Positions 1 through 8,193 of a stretch of DNA of 64,000 bases are shown in pieces. The stretch spans positions 182,148 through 246,147 of the forward strand of contig NZ_JAEQBW010000007.1 in NCBI RefSeq assembly GCF_016679925.1, given 5' to 3'. Both the position numbers and the translations under genes were made by a program. How positions within the stretch are numbered: the stretch's first letter is position 1; the number at the start of each line of letters is the position of its first letter. Below the pieces are notes generated by a model. It saw only the letters and a list, made by a program, of their open reading frames with translations. It did no database searches and was not told the DNA's origin. The stretch is from Marivirga aurantiaca. Its GTDB lineage: Bacteria; Bacteroidota; Bacteroidia; Cytophagales; Cyclobacteriaceae.

Positions 1-1260
1 GTTTAGATCCAGTAACTGCTGGATAGAAAGAAGGGGGGATTTTAAATCGTGTGCCAATATAGAGAATAAGCGGTTTTTTGAATTATTCAATTCATTCAAT
101 GCAGTGTTTTGCTCTTCTATTTGAATTTTCTGATGCACAGTTTGTTGGTTAAGCAAATTCAGATGATGGTTATATTTCACCTTTTGTTGGGCGTTTTTCC
201 TAAACAAAAAAGTTATTAGAGCCAATAAAAGAATGATGACAGAGAGAATAATGATGATCAACTGGCTCATACTTGCCCTGGCATCTAATAATGCTTTTTC
301 ATTGGATAATTTGTCATTCTCGGCTCTGCTTTGCTGCAATTCTGCCCAATTGATCTCCCTGTTCTTGGCTTCATTCAATAAGCTGTCATTATAGGATTTG
401 TATTGTTTATGGAATTTCAGGGCAGCTTTTAATTGGTTATTGGCTTCATATGCCTTGCTTAATGTTTCAGCAATTCTGGCTAAATCCCATTTGACATTCA
501 GCTCATGAGCTATTTCAAAGGCTTCTAAACCTTTTTTTATAGAGAGGTCATAATCTTTTCTTCCATAGGCTATTTCTGATTGTCCCAGTAGGGCAAAGGA
601 TTTCTCCCATTGATTGGCTTTTGAACTATCACTAAGCACCTTGCTGAAATAAAAACTTGCAGAATCGTAGTTTTGTTTGAGTAGGTGCACTTTTCCTAAC
701 TGATTGAGACCCATCAAATGGATTAAGCTGTTATTTGATTTTTCTGCCAGGTTTAATGATTGATGAAAATAGGAGAGGGCTTCCTCATGTTTATCCAATT
801 TGGAGTAACAAATACCTATGTTGAGGTAGTTGGTAGGTAAGCCGGATTCATTTCCACTTTTCAAATTGGTGGTGGCGGCTTTGCGGAACATTGAAATTGC
901 TTCAGGATAGAGTTCCCTGCCCAGGTAAATCAAACCTCTTCCATTAAGGGCTTTAGCCAAACCTTTTTGATCATTTAGCGAATCGTATAATTGATAGAGT
1001 TCAATATATTTGTTTTGAGATGTGACGTAATCTCCTCTGATGTAACGAATGGCAGCTTCAGAGAAAAGCAGTGCTGCATATCTTGAATCCTTTGAGGGAT
1101 GTAATTGATAAGCAAGCCTGATCAGTTTAAGGCTGGAGTCGGGTTGATCATAACGTATTTCGTTAATAATTTGAATGAGGGAGTCTATTTTGCCATTTTC
1201 TTTGGCGGGTGCATTAAAAGAGGTTGAAATAAGTAAGCTTAGTAAAAACGTATATTTCAT
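1..1260 (-). CDS. TPR-containing sensor histidine kinase, 3' end cut by window edge
   Basis: Reading leftward from ATG at 1260 there is an open frame of 420 codons that runs off the window. The protein starts with a signal-peptide-like stretch, followed by about 300 residues of tetratricopeptide-type helices (repeated A/G-Y/F patterns such as 'YLNIGICYSKLDKHEEALSY'), one membrane segment near residues 335-355 (IIIILSVIILLLALITFLF), a short coiled coil, then an H-box 'AHDLKSPL' whose His is residue 404. This is the usual Bacteroidota layout of periplasmic TPR, one TM and a cytoplasmic HisKA kinase. The ATPase domain would lie outside the window, so it cannot be confirmed. A TATTTTTG -7-like box lies on the minus strand at 1387-1394, with no well-spaced -33 box. 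Ligand and partner regulator are unknown. Confidence 0.85.
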   Translation of the reverse strand, partial: MKYTFLLSLLISTSFNAPAKENGKIDSLIQIINEIRYDQPDSSLKLIRLAYQLHPSKDSRYAALLFSEAAIRYIRGDYVTSQNKYIELYQLYDSLNDQKGLAKALNGRGLIYLGRELYPEAISMFRKAATTNLKSGNESGLPTNYLNIGICYSKLDKHEEALSYFHQSLNLAEKSNNSLIHLMGLNQLGKVHLLKQNYDSASFYFSKVLSDSSKANQWEKSFALLGQSEIAYGRKDYDLSIKKGLEAFEIAHELNVKWDLARIAETLSKAYEANNQLKAALKFHKQYKSYNDSLLNEAKNREINWAELQQSRAENDKLSNEKALLDARASMSQLIIIILSVIILLLALITFLFRKNAQQKVKYNHHLNLLNQQTVHQKIQIEEQNTALNELNNSKNRLFSILAHDLKSPLLSIQQLLDLN

Positions 1261-1406
1261 GTGTATATAACTGTTTTTTTTAATTGCCACATGGAATTCG
1301 CAAGTTGATATTCATCCTCGGTTGGTGTTTCTCAATCATGCTCATTTCATTGGAGGTAATTCAATCAATCTAACTTCTAACTTAAGCAAAAATAGAGTCT
1401 TTTTAA

Positions 1407-3380
1407 TCAAATTGAATCAACAAGGCTTATGTTTTCGATCAACCATGTATATAAAGGGTCTGCTTGTAGGGTTGTAAGATTGCCAACAATAATAAGTTTC
1501 CTTTTTGCCCTTGTTAGTGCCACATTCAATCTTCTGTAATCCCTGAGAAAACCTATATTGCCTTCCTGATTTGACCTGACCAGGCTTATAATTATCACTT
1601 CTTTTTCCTTGCCCTGGAAACCATCAATGGTTTTTATCTCTACCTGATAACCCGCCAACATTGACTTTAGCCTGATGATTTGCTGTTCATAAGGAGATAT
1701 GATCCCAATATCTTCAGGGAATAGCCGGGAAGCCAACAATGCATCTGTAATTTGCTGTACTTTTTCCAACTCAACTTTGTTGTAATACGAATAGCTGTCC
1801 GGCAATTTTGCTTCTACACCATTGGCACAATTATAGAAAAGCACTGCTATTTCAGGCTTTAGAAGTTGATTAAGACCTTGTTCTAATGAAATAAATGGTT
1901 CATATCCAGGTAAATCTGCTAATGTATGGCCTGCCACCGAAGGATGAGCCTTCAATTGATTACCATAAAATGTCTCATTTGAAAATTTCATAATATTTTT
2001 ATGCATTCGATACTGGATGGAAAGTAAACTGCTTTTTTCTTCTGGCAAGAATGTTTTCAAACGTTCAAATAAGCTTAGTTTGAGTGCTTCAGCATCTTTT
2101 GAAACAACTGTAGGAGGCAATTGATGATGATCTCCGGCCAATACCCACTTTTTTCCTTTTAATAATGGAATCAGACATTCCGGTTCAGTAGCCTGAGTGG
2201 CCTCGTCTACACAAACTACATCAAATAGAAAGTCCTTCAATAGTCCGCTCCCGGCTGTGGAATTGGTGGCGCAAATAATAGGTGTTTGGGATAAAATATC
2301 TTCTACGGCTTTCATTTGAAGCTTATTGGCTTCCTCAAAATTCTTGTTGATGGCTCTTTGAACTTTAATCCATTGTGCCATTTTCCTTAATTTAGGGGAT
2401 GGGATACCACGATAGTTTTTCTTTGAAGAAGCCAATTGAATGATTTTTTCATCAGATAATCCTCGCCTGTTTTGGCCGCTTGCAGGTACAAATTCCTGTT
2501 GTTCCTTTTTTTGAATCTGTATCTTATTCCATAATCCATTTGCTTGTTGATAATCCGGATGATCCTGTAATTGCACATCCAGACTTAAGAAAGATAGGGA
2601 TGAATCCATGCGTGCAGGATTGCCAATGCGGATGCAGGGCAGTCCCAACTTTGTTAACTTTTCAAGTATATTATCAACGGCTGTATTAGAGGCGGCACTT
2701 ACCAGAATTTTATTTCCTTGTTCGGAAAGTAGTTGAATAAGGTGGGAAAGGGTAGTGGTTTTACCTGTTCCGGGAGGGCCATGAATCAGGAATACTTCTT
2801 TGCTTTCAATGGCTTTACGAATAGCCGCTTCCTGGCTCTGGTTTAAATTTGCTACAGAGATTTCTGTTTTTTTAGCATTGACTTCATCTTGTAAAAAATC
2901 AACTTTCCCCAAAAGAAGTTCATGGTGATTAGGGAGGAATTCCAGCTTATGAACTGCTTCCAGCATTCTTTGAAAAGTGATATCATTGGAGAATAAATCA
3001 AGTCGTAAATTTCTGCCGAAAACTATAAAGGGTGGGCTTTGTGAATAGGCTACTGTAATGCTTCTTGCTGTCTTTTCAACTACTGTTCCCTGCTCTTCTT
3101 TTCCGGTAGGTTTTTCCTTCGACACAATTACTATATCCCCAATGGAAATTTGATTATCAGGAAGTCCTTCACCTCTTACAAATTTCACCAGGGATGAACC
3201 GCCAATTCCAGTACCGGAATCATTGCCATTTAACAACAAAATCGCCCTGCCTTTTTGCTCCCTTTGCTTGCCGGAAAGAACCATGATTTCATTTAAGTGG
3301 AAATCCATTTCCGCAGCTCTTTCTTTTTGAATGAGACTGCTGAAATAATCCTGATATTGCTTGAGGGAATTAAATCTCAT
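1407..3380 (-). CDS. Upf1/IGHMBP2-like superfamily 1 DNA/RNA helicase
   Basis: A 657-residue SF1B helicase. Visible motifs in order: Walker A 'GPPGTGKTTT' near residue 200, a Q-motif-like 'LNQSQEAAI' just before it, Walker B 'VVCVDEATQA', motif III 'GDHHQLPPTV', motif IV region 'SIQYRMH', motif V 'TIDGFQGKEKEVIIIS' and motif VI 'RLNVALTRAKRKLIIVG'. The N-terminal ~150 residues contain a beta-rich segment ('ISIGDIVIVS') like the OB-type domain of this family. Length matches bacterial IGHMBP2-like helicases (about 630-660 aa). Members of the family unwind DNA or RNA 5' to 3' using ATP; the cellular role in bacteria is not settled. It stands alone, with 146 nt to the kinase gene downstream on the same strand. 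Confidence 0.92.
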   Translation of the reverse strand: MRFNSLKQYQDYFSSLIQKERAAEMDFHLNEIMVLSGKQREQKGRAILLLNGNDSGTGIGGSSLVKFVRGEGLPDNQISIGDIVIVSKEKPTGKEEQGTVVEKTARSITVAYSQSPPFIVFGRNLRLDLFSNDITFQRMLEAVHKLEFLPNHHELLLGKVDFLQDEVNAKKTEISVANLNQSQEAAIRKAIESKEVFLIHGPPGTGKTTTLSHLIQLLSEQGNKILVSAASNTAVDNILEKLTKLGLPCIRIGNPARMDSSLSFLSLDVQLQDHPDYQQANGLWNKIQIQKKEQQEFVPASGQNRRGLSDEKIIQLASSKKNYRGIPSPKLRKMAQWIKVQRAINKNFEEANKLQMKAVEDILSQTPIICATNSTAGSGLLKDFLFDVVCVDEATQATEPECLIPLLKGKKWVLAGDHHQLPPTVVSKDAEALKLSLFERLKTFLPEEKSSLLSIQYRMHKNIMKFSNETFYGNQLKAHPSVAGHTLADLPGYEPFISLEQGLNQLLKPEIAVLFYNCANGVEAKLPDSYSYYNKVELEKVQQITDALLASRLFPEDIGIISPYEQQIIRLKSMLAGYQVEIKTIDGFQGKEKEVIIISLVRSNQEGNIGFLRDYRRLNVALTRAKRKLIIVGNLTTLQADPLYTWLIENISLVDSI

Positions 3381-4196
3381 AGGGTCTGATTTTTTGAATA
3401 TTCTAATGAAGTCAAACCCATTGAATTAGCAAAATGTTCCGGCTGTTTTGTGTTCATTACTTTGACTGTATTTCTGTGACCTCTTGAATTTTAATAAAAT
3501 TAATGAATGCGGATAAATTTGAATAATACAAAATTTTTTAAAAGAGCAGAAGTGTTTTTTAAGAATTAGATCATAAAATTTATTCTTCAGGAGATGAATT
3601 TCTTCTTTATTTTGTGGTCTCCATCAATCTGGAAAATATTGTTTATTCCAGATTGATGGAGTAACAAGTACACGGATACTTAAATAGTGGATTTTATGCG
3701 ATTTAAACCTGTTTTTACAACTGCCAAATAATATTTTGTAACATGACAGTAGGTGAAGTAAATTTGAGATAGATATATATAACTTTCTATATTTGAATAA
3801 ATAAAGTTGTCTTAACTCAAGTAAATTATAATGTATTATTTCAAAGTATCTATGCTTTCTTTATAAATCCGTCTGAGCAACTTCTTATTTATTTATTGGA
3901 GATGGATGAACTAAAATCAGATGAATTGTAAGGTTTTTCTTCTGAAATCATTTTTTTAATTTAAGAATAAAATTGTCTTTTATTACTATTTGTTCTTCTC
4001 CTTATCTTTTGCTTTTACAGAACTGATATCATTTTATTCACTCAATTGATTAGAGTGGTTTTAACATTCCTGATAGCTATGTATAAGAAATGTCATATTG
4101 TTAAACTTTTGAATCTTCCTGGGAAATACCTCCCTATTTTATAAATATTGACTAATTAGTTTTACCTTGAGCCCAATATAAAATTGAATTTTAGAT
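3381..4196. other. 816-nt AT-rich intergenic region between divergent genes
   Basis: This stretch separates the leftward helicase gene from the rightward phosphodiesterase gene. It is strongly AT-rich and I see no open frame with recognisable protein in it. The only clear structure is a perfect 16-bp inverted repeat at 3619-3634 / 3646-3661. Promoters for both flanking genes must lie here, but I see no full TTTG/TAnnTTTG pair; a partial -7 box (TACCTTGA) is at 4163-4170, about 30 nt before the downstream start codon. Confidence 0.6.
3619..3661. repeat. 16-bp perfect inverted repeat (hairpin)
   Basis: The arms CTCCATCAATCTGGAA (3619-3634) and its exact reverse complement (3646-3661) flank an 11-nt loop. 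It is more than 200 nt from either gene and no T-run follows, so it is not a normal terminator of a flanking gene. It could be a structured RNA element, a REP-like repeat or a protein-binding palindrome. Confidence 0.6.
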
Positions 4197-5198
4197 ATGA
4201 AAAGATTTCTAATTACCTTCCCTATATTTCTATTATTGCTACTTGCAGTTTTTTATTTTTGGGGAAGCAGTAGTCATTATGATAAAGAGAAGTATGATGA
4301 AATCACCACTTATTATTCTCCTAAACCACTACTCTCAGATACCCTAAAAGTGATGAGTTATAATATAGGATATCTGTCAGGAATGACTAACAATTTAGCG
4401 GTTGAAAGAACTGAAGATTTATTCCTGAAAAACCTAAAGAGATCAAGAAAGATATTGCGAAAACATCAGCCCGATTTTATAGGCTTTCAGGAAATCGATT
4501 TTGGGTCTGATCGAAGTTATGACTATCATCAATTAAATCGAATAGCCAATCCTCTGAAATACCCTATGGGAGCTATGGCTGTCAACTGGGATAAGTCATA
4601 TGTCCCATTTCCTTATTGGCCGATTGAACACCATTTTGGGAGAATGCTTTCTGGTCAGGCTGTTCTTAGTAAAGCACAAGTTTTATCCAATGAATTGATC
4701 GTGCTTGACCCACCAGTTAATGCCCCTTTTTATTATAAAGCCTTTTACCTGGATAGGTTAATTCAAATTGTAAAAGTAGAGGTTCAGGAAAAGGAATTAA
4801 TCATAATGAATGTGCACCTTGAAGCTTTTGATCGGGAGACGAGGGAACAACAGGCTGAGTATCTTTTGCAAGTATTCGAGCAATATACAAAGGATTATCC
4901 TGTGCTTTTGATTGGAGATTTTAACAGCCGTCCTGTGTATGCAACGGACATTGATGAACCTGAAAAAACGACTCAACTTTTTATGGACCAGGAAAATATT
5001 GGAGAGGCTATTTCCAAAGAGGATTACCTTTCCAATGAGTCTAAATACTTTACTTTTGATACTGCTGATCCTTATGAAAGACTAGATTATATTTTCTACA
5101 ATAAGGATAAGATTGAAAAAATTGAGGGGGACGTTTTGCGAGAGGCAGGAGATATTTCAGATCATTTACCTGTTTGGATGAGCTTTCGACTTAAATAG
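4197..5198 (+). CDS. Endonuclease/exonuclease/phosphatase (EEP) family protein, membrane-anchored
   Basis: A 333-residue protein with an N-terminal hydrophobic anchor or signal (residues 2-24) and an EEP fold. Catalytic motifs are visible: 'IGFQEID' with the metal-binding Glu, 'NVHLEAFD', 'LIGDFNSRP' with the conserved Asp-Asn pair, and C-terminal 'SDHLPVWM' with the Asp-His pair. The family cleaves phosphodiester bonds (nucleases, sphingomyelinases, inositol phosphatases); the substrate cannot be read from the sequence. The anchor places the active domain outside the cytoplasm. The gene lies 51 nt before the DinB-like gene on the same strand. Confidence 0.85.
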   Translation: MKRFLITFPIFLLLLLAVFYFWGSSSHYDKEKYDEITTYYSPKPLLSDTLKVMSYNIGYLSGMTNNLAVERTEDLFLKNLKRSRKILRKHQPDFIGFQEIDFGSDRSYDYHQLNRIANPLKYPMGAMAVNWDKSYVPFPYWPIEHHFGRMLSGQAVLSKAQVLSNELIVLDPPVNAPFYYKAFYLDRLIQIVKVEVQEKELIIMNVHLEAFDRETREQQAEYLLQVFEQYTKDYPVLLIGDFNSRPVYATDIDEPEKTTQLFMDQENIGEAISKEDYLSNESKYFTFDTADPYERLDYIFYNKDKIEKIEGDVLREAGDISDHLPVWMSFRLK

Positions 5199-5249
5199 AA
5201 AGAGGAATTCTGATTTTGTTTTTAACTTGCTTTCCAGAAATCAAAAATT

Positions 5250-5798
5250 ATGCATCCAAAAATTGAAAAACACTGGCAACGGATTAAGGTCTCCAAAGAA
5301 TATTATGATGCCTTATTAAAAGTATTTAACCCCACACAATTGAATTTCCGTCCTGAGCCCTCCGCCTGGTCCATGATGGATGTGATGCAACATTTATATA
5401 CTTCTGAAAAGCTTTCATCTGACTTTGTTAAGAATTTTGATTTTAGTCGTAAAGATTTGAAGCTTGGGCTTAAAAGCAGAATTAAAACTATTTTACTGGT
5501 GAATAGATTAAATTCCAGGAAAAAATTCAAGGCACCAAAAGTACTTGAGCAAAATAAAGGTAGAATGAATTTATCTCCGGATGCACATGAATTCGGTCAT
5601 CAGTGGGCGGGCCTGCGTAGCGAAATGAAATTAATGCTGGAAAATTTCCCGGAAGAGAAGCTAAACCATTTCACCTTTAATCATCCGGCAGTTGGGAAAA
5701 TGACTATCACACAAACTTTGGAATTTTTCTATTCACATATGAATCATCACAAATATCAAATAGAAGCGATTAATCATCATCCAAATTTCCCGCTTTAA
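5250..5798 (+). CDS. DinB-like (DinB_2) putative metal-dependent protein
   Basis: A 182-residue cytosolic protein of the DinB four-helix fold. His residues at the typical ligand places are seen: one in 'MQHLYTS' in the second helix and a pair in 'HMNHHKYQ' near the C-terminus. The 'PEPSAWSMMDVMQHL' segment is the family hallmark of a Trp-Ser/Thr-x-x-x-hydrophobic-x-H helix. DinB-fold proteins include thiol-dependent S-transferases and hydrolases; no substrate can be given. It follows the EEP gene by 51 nt and may be co-transcribed with it. Confidence 0.75.
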   Translation: MHPKIEKHWQRIKVSKEYYDALLKVFNPTQLNFRPEPSAWSMMDVMQHLYTSEKLSSDFVKNFDFSRKDLKLGLKSRIKTILLVNRLNSRKKFKAPKVLEQNKGRMNLSPDAHEFGHQWAGLRSEMKLMLENFPEEKLNHFTFNHPAVGKMTITQTLEFFYSHMNHHKYQIEAINHHPNFPL

Positions 5799-5956
5799 AT
5801 CCAAATTAAACCATTTGCTCCAAGCGTGATTTATCTATTATTAAAGAGTTAGTAGCATGAAAATATGCTTTCATCGAAATCTGTATATTAATTTCTTTCA
5901 AAAAAGTAAAAAGTGAGCTGAATGATTATATTGCTTATTGAAACTAAAATTGAAAT

Positions 5957-6418
5957 ATGATAGCAGAATTTGAAAACTTATCAGAATCCGACATTGCTTT
6001 ATTGAAAAACGTTCCTGCCATGGTGACCATTTTAATTGCAGGTGCTGACGAGAAAATTAGTAAAAGCGAGTTACAGGAAGCGGTAAACCTTACTAAGATA
6101 AAACAAAAAAGAGCCAGGAAAGAATTGTTGGAGTATTATAACCATGTAGCACCGCTATTTGAGAACAACCTCAATGAACTCTTGAAATCATATCCTACTG
6201 ATCCTGAACTGAGAAGTAAAATGATCATTGAAGATTTGGAAAGGCTGAATCCTTTGTTGGCCAAAATAGATGAACGGTGGGCAGGACAATTTGTAGCATC
6301 TATGAAAGATATCGCTAAGAAAGTAGCTGAATCTTCAGGTGGAGTGTTCGGATATTTGTCGATAGGTTACGAAGAAGCCAAACTGATTGACCTTAAAATG
6401 ATCAAGCAAACCGCTTAA
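5957..6418 (+). CDS. Hypothetical small helical protein, faintly TerB-like
   Basis: I do not recognise this 153-residue protein with certainty. It is soluble, predicted all-helical and charged, with no signal peptide. The segment 'LIAGADEKISKSELQEA' resembles the metal-binding helix of TerB-fold proteins ('A-D-G-x-x-x-x-x-E'), which bind a divalent ion through acidic residues. Residues 105-145 contain 'AKKVAESSGGVFGYLSIGYEEA', a Gly-rich turn followed by a helix. A possible terminator hairpin lies 67 nt downstream (6486-6515). It is a single gene with 158 nt of empty sequence before it. Confidence 0.6.
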   Translation: MIAEFENLSESDIALLKNVPAMVTILIAGADEKISKSELQEAVNLTKIKQKRARKELLEYYNHVAPLFENNLNELLKSYPTDPELRSKMIIEDLERLNPLLAKIDERWAGQFVASMKDIAKKVAESSGGVFGYLSIGYEEAKLIDLKMIKQTA

Positions 6419-6485
6419 TTGCGTAGAAAGAACCATTATTTTCTGGAAACTCTTCTTACATTAGCCATGGAACTTTGTAATTATG

Positions 6486-6527
6486 CATAATTGCCTGCTT
6501 AGATAGGCAATTATGAAAATTTATTTT
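6486..6527 (+). terminator. Possible terminator hairpin after the TerB-like gene
   Basis: Perfect 11-bp arms CATAATTGCCT (6486-6496) and AGGCAATTATG (6505-6515) with an 8-nt loop, followed by a mixed A/T tract. The T-run is poor, so termination strength is doubtful. Confidence 0.4.
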
Positions 6528-6870
6528 GCTATAAAATTCATCTTGATGGGTTTCGAAAACCTTAGCCATTATATTTTCCTTACACGAGCTCCTTCTCTTT
6601 TGCTTGTCCCGGGAAAATAGGAGAGGGCTGGGGTGAGGCCTGAACAAGAATTGACAGTTTACAAGGGGCGCAATCTTTAAACAACGGATTGCTTCATATG
6701 AATTCAATTGTCACGGAATAGCATGCTCGCAATAACTAGTGGGGGCAAAGCCGGTGCTGACCTATGGTCTGACCTAAGAATTAGAAGCTGATTTCTTTTT
6801 TATAAAACCCCTATAATTTGCATATTATCGCATTTTTTATAAATAATTGAGTAAAATATTGTATTTATGT
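6528..6870. other. Intergenic stretch before the RHS locus
   Basis: The 507 nt between the TerB-like gene and the RHS locus contain the hairpin at 6486-6515, a comparatively GC-rich patch near 6585-6670 ('GGGAGAGGGCTGGGGTGAGG'-type; common as a dispersed repeat in many bacteria) and the promoter at 6871-6900. A 83-codon open frame on the minus strand crosses the patch, but it looks like repeat sequence and not a gene. Confidence 0.5.
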
Positions 6871-6900
6871 TTTGATATTTTGGATTAAGCCCTAAATTTG
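6871..6900 (+). promoter_or_regulatory. Bacteroidota-type promoter of the RHS locus
   Basis: TTTG at 6871-6874, an 18-nt spacer, then TAAATTTG at 6893-6900: a full match to the Bacteroidota sigma-ABfr pattern TTTG-N18/21-TAnnTTTG. Transcription would start near 6906, about 20 nt before the TTG start codon of the first gene. Confidence 0.75.
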
Positions 6901-6925
6901 AACCTTTATTTTAAAGTAAAATCTC

Positions 6926-8191
6926 TTGCAGGTCAAATCCTCTTTCAAATCTCCCCAATTTTCTATAATATTATTGCTGGGCTTTCTCTTGCATTCCGGT
7001 TTGTATGCACAGGATACTATAAGGTTCGAAAAAGCCCCTACCTATGAAATCAGTGCTTTAGCAGACACTTTAAACAGCTTCTCAGATTCAGTCAATCAAT
7101 TCCCGGACTTTTCGCTAACAAAATTAAATCCAATATCAGATTCTCTCCCCACTTTGAATAATTTTCCTGAATTCCCCTCAAACCTGAATGATTCCCTTCA
7201 TACAATGACTGGAGTGAACGAAATATATTCCGTTCAAAAAATTCAGAAGTTAAACAATTCAGACTTAGGAATAAATGCAGGGAAAAGAGAGATTCCCGCT
7301 GTATCAGTTCCCGCTTTACCGGAGATGCCTCAGCTTAAAACCAAAGCAGAGGAAGAAGCCGGGAAAGCAATAAACAGCCGACTCAAAAAAAACAAGCTTA
7401 ATACACCACAATTAGAAGAAGCTAAACAAATTAAACAGGAGCTGGACTCGGGCAATTGGGAAAAGCTGGAGCGGAAAGCAGAAGGAGCTTTAGCCAACCA
7501 ATTTGAAGACCTTGGGGAGTTACAAGGCCTGGAAGGCACTTCTTCCCTGGAGGAATTGACCTCTATTCAGGAAATAAACTGGGACGAGTCCAAGGTAGCA
7601 GCCTCCCAACAGGTCGCTCAAAAGCTAGGGGAACATTCTGATAAAATACAAACAGCTTTGAAAGAAATGGAGGGCTTAAAGAAGAAATACAGTAAAGTCA
7701 ATTTGATGAACCCCAATGGACCGGTGCTACAGCAGATGGACAAAACACCAGTTGACCGCTGGAGCTTCGGACTGGGCCTGGAAGCCAAATGGCTTAACGG
7801 TCTTATGCTAAAAACCGCTCCCTTAGTAGCTTTTAAACTTTATAATAAATGGAGTATTGGCTTAAGTGGAAGCGCTGACATGCTCATCTACCATAAAGAC
7901 AACTTAACGGCAAAATTCCAGCAGCAAGTCTCCTACAGGGTATTCAGTCAGTATAAATTTTACAGGAATATTTTTGCCCATGCGGAATTTGAGCAGCCCT
8001 ATACTCCCAAAAGTCCTGAGATCAGGGAAAACTGGTATGATCTAAAAAGAAACAAACAAAAAGGCTGGCTGGGTTTGGGAGTAGAATACAAGATCTACAG
8101 AAAGCTGAAAGGGCAAACACAAATTCTATATAATTTTTTGGAAGACTTTGAAAATTCTAAAATAGCAATTCGGGTAAATATTATAATCTAA
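6926..8191 (+). CDS. Secreted coiled-coil / outer-membrane beta-barrel protein of the RHS locus
   Basis: A 421-residue protein. The start is TTG at 6926: it gives a complete signal peptide ending 'GLYAQ' near residue 29, and no in-frame ATG exists before the mature region. Residues 30-130 are Ser/Pro/Asn-rich; residues 130-270 are charged helices that look like a coiled coil; residues about 275-421 alternate aromatic and polar residues and end in 'KIAIRVNIII', as in outer-membrane beta-barrels. It is first in the operon, 2 nt before the next start codon, so its product probably acts with the RHS proteins. I infer a role in surface anchoring or export of those proteins; no named family was recognised. 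Confidence 0.75.
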   Translation: MQVKSSFKSPQFSIILLLGFLLHSGLYAQDTIRFEKAPTYEISALADTLNSFSDSVNQFPDFSLTKLNPISDSLPTLNNFPEFPSNLNDSLHTMTGVNEIYSVQKIQKLNNSDLGINAGKREIPAVSVPALPEMPQLKTKAEEEAGKAINSRLKKNKLNTPQLEEAKQIKQELDSGNWEKLERKAEGALANQFEDLGELQGLEGTSSLEELTSIQEINWDESKVAASQQVAQKLGEHSDKIQTALKEMEGLKKKYSKVNLMNPNGPVLQQMDKTPVDRWSFGLGLEAKWLNGLMLKTAPLVAFKLYNKWSIGLSGSADMLIYHKDNLTAKFQQQVSYRVFSQYKFYRNIFAHAEFEQPYTPKSPEIRENWYDLKRNKQKGWLGLGVEYKIYRKLKGQTQILYNFLEDFENSKIAIRVNIII

Positions 8192-8193
8192 CC

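Noticed and set aside
6456..6707. 83-codon open frame on the minus strand
   Set aside because: It covers a terminator-like hairpin and a GC-rich patch ('PHPSPLLFSRDK'-type translation) that is typical of dispersed repeat sequence read by chance; no start signal and no domain.
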